A stretch of 64,000 nt of DNA, taken from assembly GCA_900184925.1 (NCBI GenBank), contig FXYJ02000004.1:124001-188000 (forward strand). The letters run 5' to 3'. The DNA is from Ruminococcaceae bacterium HV4-5-B5C (GTDB lineage Bacteria > Bacillota > Clostridia > Oscillospirales > Acutalibacteraceae). The notes below the pieces were generated by a model. It ran no database searches and was not told where the DNA came from. It saw only the letters and a program-made list of their open reading frames with translations. A program made the translations under genes and the position numbers. Positions 8,233 to 17,026 of the stretch are shown here, piece by piece. Position 1 is the first letter of the stretch. Each line of letters starts with the position of its first letter.

Positions 8233-11200
8233 ATGCTGAAGAAGGAAAGCAAACCCCGCATGCTTTGCAAATTATCAAGAAAAGCAACTGCGGTCGCCGT
8301 GTCTTTGTCGATGCTGCTCACCATGGCTTACCATCCGATAACGGCAGCAGCTGTGTCACCAAGTTGGCAGGACAGCGGCAATGTCGCGACAGGCTATGAG
8401 GGTGGCAGCGGCACGGCAGATGATCCTTACCAAATTGCGACGGCAGGACAGCTCGCCTATCTTGCAAAGAAAGTCAATTCTTCTTCCGTCAACACCTGTG
8501 CCGGGTTGTATTTTGTTCAGACAGAGAACATCGACTTGAGCGGCAAAGAGTGGACCCCGATTGGCATGCTCAATATTTCATGTATGTTTTGTGGTAATTT
8601 TAACGGAGAAGGATATTCGATTACCGGGCTTACTATAAATACCAACTTGTCTGACTATAATTATTATGGATTATTTGGCGACGCACGGAACGCTGAAATT
8701 GAAAATGTCAATTTGAGTAATCTGGACATCACCGTAAGCGGAAACACTGATACATGGTCAATTTATATCGGCGGGCTCGCGGGTAATTTATCTGGGTCGG
8801 CGAAGAACTGCCATATTTCTGGTACAATTGACACAAGAAACAGCGCCAATTTATATGTCGGGGGCCTGGTGGGCCATAATTCTGCCTCCGTAATAGGCTG
8901 CTCGTCTTCATGTACAATTCTCAGCTCACAAATGGCTTCTTCCGGCAGCCAGGTCGGAGGCATTGTGGGGCAAAACGATGACGTTATTAAGAACTGTTTT
9001 GCAACGGGTAGTATCACCGGAGACAAATCAGGAGTTGTCGGCGGAATCGCAGGTAATAATTTATCTTCATCGACGATTGAAAACAGTTACACGAACTGCG
9101 CGGTATCAACCGCGTTATATGTCGGGGGCATTGTGGGCGCGAACGCCGGGTCTGTCACCAAATGCTATGCTGTAGGCTCGGTATCCGATTCCACAAATTC
9201 CTTTTTGGGAGGAATAGCGGGAAACAATGGCGGAACGGTTTTAGCCAGCTATTATAACAGCGGCAACGCCCCACATGGCCAGGGCAATACAGGGGGAAGT
9301 GACCCGGAGGTAAGTATGGCTGCCTCAGATATGCAGACCCAATCGTTTGTGGATACACTTAATCTCAACTCTGGTTCCGGCGATTACCCTTGGGCGATGG
9401 ACAGCGGTACTCCTCAGGTCAACAGCGGATATCCTGTTTTGATCACACAGAATATCGACGCCGCCCTCAGCGGGCTTTCCGTTGGCACCGGCAGTCTCAG
9501 TCCTGCGTTCTCTTCCGCTGTTACGACATATTTCGAGACAGAAACGGCGGCAGTCACAAGTGTCAGTATAACGCCAACTGTGAGAGATACCGGTAAGGCA
9601 ACGGTTACGGTAAACGGAGCTGCGGTAACAAGCGGCTCTGCAACACGCGTTGCGGTAACGCCCGGTGTTGAAAATGACATCAGGGTGACTGTATCAGCGG
9701 AAAATAACAGCATAACGAGAACCTACCTGATTAAAGTGAAGGACGGGCCAGATATCGACGCGACCTTAAGTGGGCTGACTCTCAGCTGCGGCAGCCTTAG
9801 TCCGGCTTTTTCGGCCGCTGCTACAAGCTATGACGCAACAATTCCTTCCGGTATGGGAAGCATTACCGTTAGCCCAACCGTTCATGATACTGGCAGAGCT
9901 ACTGTTACAGTAAATGGAGCACCGGTTGCGAGCGGTTCGGCTTCTTCGGAAATCAGCTTGATATCCGGCGCTCCTGTAACGATAAGCGTGGCAGTCACTG
10001 CGGAGGATGGCACAACAAGTAAAACGTACACCATCCATGCGACCGAGACACCGGCAGATGCAACACTGGACTGTCTCGAAGTGAGCAGCGGCACACTGTC
10101 TCCACAATTTCGCAGATTGACGACAAGCTATACCCTAACGATGCCCAGTACCGCCACAGGAGTCACGGTTACACCTACCGCGGCGGACGACGCCGCCAGC
10201 ATTAAGGTGAACGGAACAGCGGTTGCCAGCGGAGACGCTTCTGACACAATCGGACTGACTCCCGGCACCGCAACCGACATTACCGTCGCTGTAAAAGGCT
10301 CTGATGGAATAGTGTCAAACAGCTACGTGCTTCACGTACGGTGGGCGCTCCCAAACTGGCAGGACACCGAAAATGTCGCAACAGGCTATCATGGAGGGGA
10401 TGGCTCATCGGGAAACCCTTTCCAAATTGCGACGGCGGGGCAGCTTGCTTATCTCGCTCAGCAGGCTTGTGCGGGTACAGATTACACAAACAAATATTTC
10501 GTCCTGACCAACGATATCAGTCTTTCGGCCTATCAATGGACGCCGATTCAAGAGTTTGGCGGCACTTTCGATGGCGCAGGACATAAAATTACCGGTCTTG
10601 CCATCGGCACGGCCGATTCTCCTGACTCAAGCGACATGGTCGGCCTGTTTGGCACCACGGGCGAAACTTCTTCCATAAAAGATGTAAATGTTGAAGTGAT
10701 CATCAATTCGGATTCCGATGATATGGTTGGCAGCTTAATCGGCGCCAGCTGTGGTTCTGTCACCGGTTGCTCAGCCTCAGGCATTGTCAATATGTCAGGG
10801 CGTAACGGCGGCGTCGGAGGCCTTTTAGGTGAAAACGATGGGAATGTTGTGGATTGCTCAGCCGCAGTTTCCGTAACGGGAGGGATCGGTTCGTCCGCGG
10901 CCGGCCTGATTGCGTGCAGCTCCGGCACAGTATCCGGCAGCTACTCCACTGGAAATGTTGTCGGGGGAGATGACTCCATCGTAGGAGGCCTTGTGGGATA
11001 TAATTGTGGTGGAATCATGAACAGCTGGTCCTCTTGCAATGCACAGGCAGGTAACAATTCGCGTTATTGCAGCGTAGCAGGTGGACTTGTTGGCGCTTCC
11101 GACCATACCACAAGTGTCACGAACTGTTATGCTACCGGAAATGTACGGGCATGCGATGTATCCAATGGCTATGCCGCTGCGGGCGGTCTGCTTGGATATG

Positions 11201-12537
11201 TCACTGATACTTCAAGCATTACAAACTGCTATGCGACGGGTAACACAACGATTGGTACAACCAGCCCTTCCGCGTCAGCGGGTGGCCTGATTGGCAGAAA
11301 CGACAGCAGTGACTGCACCGTCAGCAATTGCTATTGGAATATAAATGCGGAACAGACCGCAAACGGCACCGCAATTTCTCAGGTAAACAGACTCGGCGTT
11401 GGTGTGGACGCAGGCCCAATCTCAGGTACCGTCACAGGAAAGTCAGCCGCTGAAATGCAGACAGCCGCTTTTGCGCAATTACTCACAAATAACAGAACCG
11501 ACACAAGTGTTCAAAAAGCGTGGAACTGCGTTTCAAATCTGAATAAGGGATACCCGCTTATGAACGGAGTTGGATACAGCATTACATCCGATTCGGCATT
11601 AAGTGCTCTTTCGGTCAGCAGCGGAGTTTTAAGCCCCTCTTTTAGCGCAGCTGATACCTCTTACTCGGTTTCGGTTACAAACAATATTGCAACCATCTCG
11701 ATTACTCCTGTTACTCATGACAGCGATGCAACTGTCACAGTGAATGGCGTTCCTGTCACAAGCGGGCAGGTTTCGCAGGGAATTTCGCTCGTAGCAGGGC
11801 AGACAAAGTCAATTCCTGTTGTGGTCACAGCAACTGATGGTAGCAAGACCACATATACGGTCAATGTGACCCGGGCCTCTTCCTCCGGCTCGGGTGTACA
11901 AATTACAGGCACTTCAGCAGGCGGTGATTCGTCGGGCTATACGGCATCTGTCTCAGCACAGCAGGCAGCGAGCGGCGGTGTGACGATCACGTTTGGCGGC
12001 CTCACCGTAAAAGATACCGATTCTGTGCTTTCCCGTTTGATCGCCTCGAATCCCGGTTCCTCCCTCAGATTAACCGAAGCTCCTACCGCTTACGGTTTAG
12101 AGATTAACAGTCTGGCAGGCTCAAACGGCATTATCAGCGCGTTTGATATTAATCTTTTTTCAGTATCAAGTTCCGGCGTTTCCACACAACTGCATGAGCT
12201 TGGCGGCAATATTACCATTACGCTGACATTGACCGCAGCACAAAAAGCACAGATTACCGACCCATCGACGGCTAAGCTGTACTTTTACGATCCGGAGACG
12301 AAGTCACTTGTTGATATGCATGCCACTTTTAATATGACAGCCGGAACAGTGACATTTACCACAAGCCATCTCAGCACCTTTGTGCTGAAACAAGGCAAAG
12401 TTGTGAACCCAAAAACAGGCAGTGAAAGTTTACCGATCATACCGCTTGTAATTATCGGCGCTTGTTCTGCGTCCGGACTGATCATTATTACAAGACGCAG
12501 AAAATGGAAAATAAAGAATACTGCCACAAGCAAATAA
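8233..12537 (+). CDS. large secreted surface protein with GLUG and cadherin-like repeats and NPKTG sortase-type anchor
   Basis: The preferred ATG 8233 has AAGGAAG 9-10 nt upstream and gives 1,434 residues starting with a charged stretch and a hydrophobic signal peptide (about residues 17-40); ATG 8161 in frame is the alternative. Module 1 (about 8364-9450) has GLUG-type repeats of the form GGLVGxN...CYATG. Three cadherin-like beta-sandwich repeats follow (about 9454-10340), each with LSPxF and VTVNG. Module 2 (about 10357-11575) repeats the module 1 architecture, then a fourth cadherin-like repeat (11595-11875) and an unrecognised domain. The C-terminus has NPKTG (12406-12420), a hydrophobic helix and a basic tail, a sortase-type signal. 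A role in adhesion or polysaccharide contact is inferred. Confidence 0.85.
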   Translation: MLKKESKPRMLCKLSRKATAVAVSLSMLLTMAYHPITAAAVSPSWQDSGNVATGYEGGSGTADDPYQIATAGQLAYLAKKVNSSSVNTCAGLYFVQTENIDLSGKEWTPIGMLNISCMFCGNFNGEGYSITGLTINTNLSDYNYYGLFGDARNAEIENVNLSNLDITVSGNTDTWSIYIGGLAGNLSGSAKNCHISGTIDTRNSANLYVGGLVGHNSASVIGCSSSCTILSSQMASSGSQVGGIVGQNDDVIKNCFATGSITGDKSGVVGGIAGNNLSSSTIENSYTNCAVSTALYVGGIVGANAGSVTKCYAVGSVSDSTNSFLGGIAGNNGGTVLASYYNSGNAPHGQGNTGGSDPEVSMAASDMQTQSFVDTLNLNSGSGDYPWAMDSGTPQVNSGYPVLITQNIDAALSGLSVGTGSLSPAFSSAVTTYFETETAAVTSVSITPTVRDTGKATVTVNGAAVTSGSATRVAVTPGVENDIRVTVSAENNSITRTYLIKVKDGPDIDATLSGLTLSCGSLSPAFSAAATSYDATIPSGMGSITVSPTVHDTGRATVTVNGAPVASGSASSEISLISGAPVTISVAVTAEDGTTSKTYTIHATETPADATLDCLEVSSGTLSPQFRRLTTSYTLTMPSTATGVTVTPTAADDAASIKVNGTAVASGDASDTIGLTPGTATDITVAVKGSDGIVSNSYVLHVRWALPNWQDTENVATGYHGGDGSSGNPFQIATAGQLAYLAQQACAGTDYTNKYFVLTNDISLSAYQWTPIQEFGGTFDGAGHKITGLAIGTADSPDSSDMVGLFGTTGETSSIKDVNVEVIINSDSDDMVGSLIGASCGSVTGCSASGIVNMSGRNGGVGGLLGENDGNVVDCSAAVSVTGGIGSSAAGLIACSSGTVSGSYSTGNVVGGDDSIVGGLVGYNCGGIMNSWSSCNAQAGNNSRYCSVAGGLVGASDHTTSVTNCYATGNVRACDVSNGYAAAGGLLGYVTDTSSITNCYATGNTTIGTTSPSASAGGLIGRNDSSDCTVSNCYWNINAEQTANGTAISQVNRLGVGVDAGPISGTVTGKSAAEMQTAAFAQLLTNNRTDTSVQKAWNCVSNLNKGYPLMNGVGYSITSDSALSALSVSSGVLSPSFSAADTSYSVSVTNNIATISITPVTHDSDATVTVNGVPVTSGQVSQGISLVAGQTKSIPVVVTATDGSKTTYTVNVTRASSSGSGVQITGTSAGGDSSGYTASVSAQQAASGGVTITFGGLTVKDTDSVLSRLIASNPGSSLRLTEAPTAYGLEINSLAGSNGIISAFDINLFSVSSSGVSTQLHELGGNITITLTLTAAQKAQITDPSTAKLYFYDPETKSLVDMHATFNMTAGTVTFTTSHLSTFVLKQGKVVNPKTGSESLPIIPLVIIGACSASGLIIITRRRKWKIKNTATSK

Positions 12538-12573
12538 AATCCTGATCAATTTATAGTAGCCTACGCAGGCATT

Positions 12574-12627
12574 GCAGGCAACCTTTTGTTACAGCTTTGG
12601 CTGAAACAGAGGCTGCCTGCATTTTTT
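12574..12627 (+). terminator. intrinsic terminator after the surface-protein gene
   Basis: GCAGGCA (12574-12580) pairs with TGCCTGC (12614-12620) in a long interrupted stem, and ATTTTTT follows. A second small hairpin, CCCTGC-tgac-GCAGGG, lies at about 12633-12648. The rest of the gap up to 12790 shows no gene. Confidence 0.75.
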
Positions 12628-12790
12628 GCAAACCCTGCTGACGCAGGGCAGGAGGCGAATTGAAACCATCCGGTAACGGGTATCTGCCGTCAGACAGAAA
12701 ATCATTAGTACCGGTTGGCTTTTCTCGGGAGAATTATAGCGCATCATTGTGATATAACACAGAAATACGCAGTACTTATGTAAATATATG

Positions 12791-12819
12791 TTGACAGCAT
12801 ATAACATGTAAGTTATAAT
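12791..12819 (+). promoter_or_regulatory. near-consensus sigma-A promoter of the GntR regulator
   Basis: A perfect TTGACA (12791-12796) and a perfect TATAAT (12814-12819) are separated by 17 bp. The start point near 12826 lies downstream of the ATG at 12824, which rules out that codon as the translation start of the regulator. Confidence 0.88.
12800..12817. promoter_or_regulatory. predicted operator O1 of the GntR regulator
   Basis: TATAACATGTAAGTTATA is a dyad (TATAAC-N6-GTTATA) that lies between the -35 and -10 and covers part of the -10. Fourteen bases of it, ATAACATGTAAGTT, recur with one change at 13763-13776 before the transporter operon. The position fits autorepression. Confidence 0.65.
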
Positions 12820-12922
12820 ATAAGTGCAAAAGCGCTTATCAATTAGTAGCTTAATATGCCCCGTTTGTTTGATCCACTTCCTGAAATACATGCTTTCAGA
12901 TGAAAAACCGAGGTGTGGTGTG

Positions 12923-13681
12923 TTGGATAACGAGAATGAGACGCTGTCGCTTAAAAGTTTAAAGAAATCAGACATACGAGAGCAGGTCTTTGACCAGATG
13001 CTGAATCAGATCGTCAATGGTGTCTGGAAAGCCGGGGACAAGCTCCCTTCAGAGAATGAACTCACGAAAATTCTCGGCGTCAGCAGAATTTCCGTCCGTG
13101 AGGCAATTCAGAAGCTTGTTGCGATTGATCTTGTTGAGACCCACCGCGGCAAGGGGTCGTTTGTAAAAGAGTTTACTACAAGCAACTATCTTCACTCACT
13201 GGCTCCTATGATCCTGATGACTAAAAAGGATATCTTGTATATAACGGAATACAGAAGGATCATAGAAATCGGGATCATCGACCTGTATATTGAGCGTTCT
13301 ACACAGGAAGATATCAAGCTGCTTAGAAGCTGCCTGAAAAGCATGAAAACCTATAAGGGCGATTTAAAGAAATACACTCACTATGACATGAGTTTCCACC
13401 TTATGCTGTACCGGATGACGCAAAATCCTTTTATCATCAAGATCAGCAATACAATCGGAGATATTCTCAGCTGCGCAATGAAAGGCGCCGTTACTCCGCA
13501 GGGCGCGGAAGAGGGAATTCTGTACCACACAAAAATGCTCCAGGCTATCGAGGCAAAGGATAATGCCGGCTTAAAAGTGATTGTAAATGACTTGTTTGAT
13601 CAGGTAGAAAAAGAGATCAGAGAGAGCATTGCGGATGCGCGCGATCCGCAGAGCGTCTCCTCCGTAAAAGAAGAGAGGTGA
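12923..13681 (+). CDS. GntR-family (FadR subfamily) transcriptional regulator
   Basis: The N-terminal winged helix-turn-helix includes GDKLPSENELTKILGVSRISVREAI broken over residues about 38-62, a classic GntR signature, and the C-terminal alpha-helical region (about 95-230) fits the FCD effector domain, with His residues in the HYDMSFHLML segment that usually bind a metal. FCD regulators typically sense small carboxylates or sugar acids. I start at TTG 12923 (252 residues), since AGGTG lies 7 nt upstream and the promoter excludes ATG 12824; GTG 12920 and ATG 12890 remain possible. It sits ahead of the ECF island and shares an operator-like motif with it. Confidence 0.88.
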   Translation: MDNENETLSLKSLKKSDIREQVFDQMLNQIVNGVWKAGDKLPSENELTKILGVSRISVREAIQKLVAIDLVETHRGKGSFVKEFTTSNYLHSLAPMILMTKKDILYITEYRRIIEIGIIDLYIERSTQEDIKLLRSCLKSMKTYKGDLKKYTHYDMSFHLMLYRMTQNPFIIKISNTIGDILSCAMKGAVTPQGAEEGILYHTKMLQAIEAKDNAGLKVIVNDLFDQVEKEIRESIADARDPQSVSSVKEER

Positions 13682-13752
13682 CAGCAAAAACGTTTATGTT
13701 TTGGTGAGGTTATGATAAGGGGGGAGAGACGGAAGGCTTATTTTGTTATCGT

Positions 13753-13779
13753 AACTTGTATTATAACATATAAGTTGTG
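13753..13779. promoter_or_regulatory. predicted operator O2 before the ECF transporter operon
   Basis: The 24 bases at 13753-13776 form an imperfect palindrome with AACTT and AAGTT ends. Bases 13763-13776 (ATAACATATAAGTT) match O1 in 13 of 14 positions on the same strand. The shared core suggests that the GntR regulator controls both itself and the transporter operon. Confidence 0.6.
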
Positions 13780-13780
13780 C

Positions 13781-13809
13781 TTGAGAAACAATTTATAGAA
13801 CAGTGTAAT
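13781..13809 (+). promoter_or_regulatory. possible promoter of the ECF transporter operon
   Basis: TTGAGA (13781-13786) and TGTAAT (13804-13809) are 17 bp apart, and the start codon follows 22 bp later. The match is moderate and the operator lies directly upstream. Confidence 0.4.
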
Positions 13810-13831
13810 GGGAAAATAGGAGGAATTAACA

Positions 13832-14461
13832 ATGAAAACGGAAAAAGTCGGTTTCATCGGCGGCATCAAAGAACAATTTTCCACAAAGTCTCTCGTTCTG
13901 ATTCCTATTGCGGTTGGCATCAACCTGATCGGCGGTACTCTTGCGTCGGCACTGAAGCTTCCCCTGTTCCTTGACATGATCGGCACCATCATTTCCGCAG
14001 CTCTCGCAGGCCCGTGGGTGGCGGCGCTTGTCGGCCTTCTGACCAATGTGTTTCTTGCACTGGTTTCCAATCCGGTCTACCTGCCGTACTCGCTCGTCAG
14101 CATCGGCTGCGGTCTTGTAACAGGCTACATGATCCGTGGCGGCATGTTCAAAAAAGTATGGGGTGTTGTGCTGACCTGGCTCGCATGCACACTGCTCTCC
14201 GTTGCAATCTCTTCCACGATTACGGTTCTTGTGTTCGGCGGGGCAACCGGTGCGACGGGAACTTCTGTGTTTACGGCGACTTTGATTGCTGCGACCAAGA
14301 ACATCGTGAAATCTGTTGTTGCAACTTCTATGATTGAAAATCTGGTTGACCGCGGTATTGCGTTCCTGATTGCTTATATCCTTCTGAAGCGCATTCCGAA
14401 GAGATTCATGAGCCAGTATTCCGTTGAGGCCAACTTTGACGACGCGGAAATCGACGACTGA
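13832..14461 (+). CDS. ECF transporter substrate-binding (S) component
   Basis: This 209-residue very hydrophobic protein has about six membrane helices, the size and topology of an ECF S component, which binds the ligand in the membrane and docks on the T/A/A' module. The N-terminal helix carries the small-residue pattern LASALKLPLFLDMIGTI, like the region by which S components contact EcfT. RBS AGGAGG (13819-13824) precedes ATG 13832. EcfT and two ATPases follow directly, so this is a group I system with its own module. The ligand is not evident from sequence; nucleoside hydrolase and sugar kinases downstream suggest a nucleoside or related compound (inference). Confidence 0.82.
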   Translation: MKTEKVGFIGGIKEQFSTKSLVLIPIAVGINLIGGTLASALKLPLFLDMIGTIISAALAGPWVAALVGLLTNVFLALVSNPVYLPYSLVSIGCGLVTGYMIRGGMFKKVWGVVLTWLACTLLSVAISSTITVLVFGGATGATGTSVFTATLIAATKNIVKSVVATSMIENLVDRGIAFLIAYILLKRIPKRFMSQYSVEANFDDAEIDD

Positions 14462-14499
14462 TTTTCCCGCGAATCGGCAGACATGGCAGTGAGTATTGT

Positions 14500-14533
14500 T
14501 TATGGCTGCTTTTTGTAAAGCAGCCATAATTTT
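14500..14533 (+). terminator. hairpin with T run between S and T genes (attenuator-like)
   Basis: TTATGGCTGCTTT (14500-14512) pairs perfectly over 13 bp with AAAGCAGCCATAA (14517-14529) and is followed by TTTT. It may be a partial terminator that lowers expression of the module genes relative to the S component. Confidence 0.7.
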
Positions 14534-14547
14534 CAGGGAGGTTTATC

Positions 14548-15330
14548 ATGGCAAAAACTTCGAACTACGTGCCACAGGATTCTCCGCTTGACCGAATGGA
14601 TCCCCGCGCGAAAATCTATGCGATTTTTTGTCTGGGAATTGCGGCAATTATTTTCCCCTATTATCAGTTTTCCTATCTTATCGTGATAGGGCTCTTCATC
14701 GCCGCGGGCATTGCAAAGCTTCTGAAGAAATTTACAAAATTCATGCTCGCGTTCGCCATTCCGATCCTTATCATGCTGATTTTTATTCAGGGCTTCTACA
14801 GCCCCAAAAATGTCACGATCATTGCGGACTGCGGTTTTGCAAAACTCGGTCTGGAAGGCGTAGAATATGCTTTGAAAATTGTTGGTTCCCTGCTCGTCTT
14901 CCTTGGCTCGTTCTATCTGATGACAACGACGACCTATACGGGCAGACTGGTTGCGGCACTTGTTGATTCCGGCATGAATATGAAGGTCGGTTATCTGGTG
15001 CTTGCATGCCTGAACGTGGTTCCGCAGATGCAGCGCAGAATGCTGATTATTCAGGAAGCACAGGCAGCCAGAGGCGTCGACACGCAGGGCACATTTTTTT
15101 CCCGCCTGAAGGCGTATATCCCCCTGCTTGGACCGGTGGTCATGTCTTCCTTTACCGATGCCCAGGAGCGCGGCATGACGCTGGAAACCCGCGGCTTCGG
15201 CGTGAAGAACGTCAAACCGACCACGTTTGTGGAAGCCAAAAAGAGAACAAGCGACCGTGTTGTTCAGATTCTTCTGGTCGTGTTCCTCGTGGCAACCATT
15301 GCGGCCACTGTTTTCCTTAAGTTTGCTTAG
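14548..15330 (+). CDS. ecfT: ECF transporter transmembrane component EcfT
   Basis: This 260-residue membrane protein is the energy-coupling scaffold joining the S component to the ATPases. It has several hydrophobic helices at the N-terminus (about 30-160) and, near the C-terminus, the two coupling helices with Ala-Arg-Gly type signatures, EAQAARGVDTQG (about 170-181) and ERGMTLETRGFG (about 207-218), which contact the ATPase subunits. A good GGGAGG ribosome site lies 8-9 nt before ATG 14548. It follows the S gene after an attenuator-like hairpin and is followed by two ATPase genes. Confidence 0.9.
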   Translation: MAKTSNYVPQDSPLDRMDPRAKIYAIFCLGIAAIIFPYYQFSYLIVIGLFIAAGIAKLLKKFTKFMLAFAIPILIMLIFIQGFYSPKNVTIIADCGFAKLGLEGVEYALKIVGSLLVFLGSFYLMTTTTYTGRLVAALVDSGMNMKVGYLVLACLNVVPQMQRRMLIIQEAQAARGVDTQGTFFSRLKAYIPLLGPVVMSSFTDAQERGMTLETRGFGVKNVKPTTFVEAKKRTSDRVVQILLVVFLVATIAATVFLKFA

Positions 15331-15353
15331 GGAATAAGGAAGGAGAACTCATC

Positions 15354-16208
15354 GTGAATGATACGATTCTTGAAGTCAAAGACTTAAGCTTCCGGTACAG
15401 GGGGGCAAAACGGAAGGCTTTTCAGCACATCAGCTTTGATGTGCGCAAAGGGGAATTTTTCTGCATCGTCGGTGCGAACGGCTCGGGCAAATCGACACTG
15501 TGCAACGCCCTTGTCGGACTGATTCCGTTTTACTTCGAAGGGCGCATGAAGGGCGACGTTTTCATCAACGGCAAAAACACAAAAGAAAGTTCTATTGCCG
15601 AGCTCTCGTCAGAAATCGGGCTTGTGTTTCAGAACCCGTTCAACCAGCTGTCTTACACGGCGGGAACCGTGGAGGAAGAGCTTGCGTACGGCCTTGGAAA
15701 CAAAGGAATTCCGCGCGAAGAGATGAAGAAGCGCGTTGCGAAAGTCGCGAAGATGATGCGCATCGACCACATCATCAATAAGAATCCGCTGGAACTGTCA
15801 GGCGGGCAGGTTCAGCGTGTAGCGTTCGGCTCGACGTTCATCATGGAACCGGAGATTCTGGTGCTGGACGAATGCACCACGCAGCTTGACCCGCTCGGAA
15901 GCGAAGAAATTTTCGACATCGTCAAGGACCTGAACAAGAACGGCATAACCGTCATCATGGTAGACCATGATATGGAGCGCGTTGCGCGCTGTGCAAACCG
16001 CATTCTCGTCCTCGAAGACGGAAATCAGGTCGCAATCGACACACCTGAGAAAATCTTTGGCAATCCGGATATGGTGGCACACCAGATCGACGTTCCGGAT
16101 TATGTTTCCATTTGTCAGGAATTGAAAAATAGGGGCCTTTTCAAAGGGGAGGTCGAGGTTGAGGAAGAGCCGACGATCCAAGCCGTTAAGGAGGCTTTAA
16201 AAGTATGA
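15354..16208 (+). CDS. ecfA1: ECF transporter ATPase (A component)
   Basis: The 284-residue ABC ATPase has a Walker A GANGSGKST (about residues 40-48), Q-loop VFQNPFNQL, ABC signature ELSGGQVQR (about 148), Walker B LVLDECTTQLDP and switch His in MVDHD. The Walker B is followed by Glu-Cys rather than the usual Glu-Pro. The N-terminus is DTILEVKDLSFRY. The GTG start at 15354 has AAGGAG about 10 nt upstream. Its stop overlaps the start of the second ATPase by 4 bp, as expected for the A/A' heterodimer of an ECF module. Confidence 0.9.
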   Translation: MNDTILEVKDLSFRYRGAKRKAFQHISFDVRKGEFFCIVGANGSGKSTLCNALVGLIPFYFEGRMKGDVFINGKNTKESSIAELSSEIGLVFQNPFNQLSYTAGTVEEELAYGLGNKGIPREEMKKRVAKVAKMMRIDHIINKNPLELSGGQVQRVAFGSTFIMEPEILVLDECTTQLDPLGSEEIFDIVKDLNKNGITVIMVDHDMERVARCANRILVLEDGNQVAIDTPEKIFGNPDMVAHQIDVPDYVSICQELKNRGLFKGEVEVEEEPTIQAVKEALKV

Positions 16209-17026
16209 AAATCGAACTGAAAGAGCTCAGGCATGTTTACCCCACGGGTGAAGAAGCACTGAAAGGAATTTCAACCGTCATTGAAGGAACTGAACCTGTA
16301 GCCATTATCGGTCAGAACGGTGCAGGAAAGACCACTCTGGTGAAGCATTTCAACGGAATTCTTCGCCCGTCTTCGGGTGACGTCCTTTTGAACGGGGAAA
16401 GCATTAAAACCCGTTCCACGGCCCAGTGGTCAAAACTGGTGGGTTACGTTTTCCAGAATCCTGACGACCAGCTGTTCCTTGACAGCGTGAAGCGAGAGAT
16501 GGAATTCGGCCCTCGGCAGGTGGGAATGCCCGAAGACAAAATTGCGCAGCGCCTCAAGGTAATCAGTGAACTGTGCGGCCTTCAGGACAAGCTTGATATG
16601 CACCCGTTTGACCTTACTTCCACGGAAAAAAAGTTCTGCACGGTAGCTTCCGTTGTCATGATGGATCCGGAAGTTGTTATTTTCGACGAGCCGACCTGCG
16701 GTCAGGACGTGAGAGGAAATGAACGTCTTTCAAAAATTGTCCAGTCGCTGAAAGACGCCGGCAAGCTGTGCATTACGATCTCCCACGACATGAAATTCGT
16801 GGTTAACAATTTTGAGCGCGCCATCGTGCTGTATAAAGGAAAGATTCTTTTAGACGGAAAGATGAAGGATGTTTTCGCGCAGCCGGACGAGCTTTCAAAA
16901 ACATTTGTTTCCCCTCCGCCTATTACGCGCGTTGCAATCGGTGCAGAACTTGGAGAAACTGCTTTCACGATTCCGGAGTTCATGAAAGCTTTTGACGCGA
17001 AGAGAGGAGCTGCAAAACATGAGTAA
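16205..17026 (+). CDS. ecfA2: ECF transporter ATPase (A' component) with degenerate signature
   Basis: This 273-residue ABC ATPase pairs with the preceding one. It has Walker A GQNGAGKTT (about residues 36-44), Q-loop VFQNPDDQLF, Walker B VVIFDEPTCGQD and switch His in TISHD. The position of the LSGGQ signature reads DLTSTEKKFCTVAS, so the Gly-Gly-Gln core is absent. In heterodimeric ABC proteins one of the two composite sites is often degenerate; here the site formed by this signature with the Walker A of the partner should be weak. It overlaps the next gene by 8 bp. Confidence 0.88.
   Translation: MKIELKELRHVYPTGEEALKGISTVIEGTEPVAIIGQNGAGKTTLVKHFNGILRPSSGDVLLNGESIKTRSTAQWSKLVGYVFQNPDDQLFLDSVKREMEFGPRQVGMPEDKIAQRLKVISELCGLQDKLDMHPFDLTSTEKKFCTVASVVMMDPEVVIFDEPTCGQDVRGNERLSKIVQSLKDAGKLCITISHDMKFVVNNFERAIVLYKGKILLDGKMKDVFAQPDELSKTFVSPPPITRVAIGAELGETAFTIPEFMKAFDAKRGAAKHE

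Noticed and set aside
12824..12922. N-terminal extension of the GntR protein from ATG 12824
   Set aside because: The perfect promoter at 12791-12819 puts the transcript start near 12826, after this ATG.
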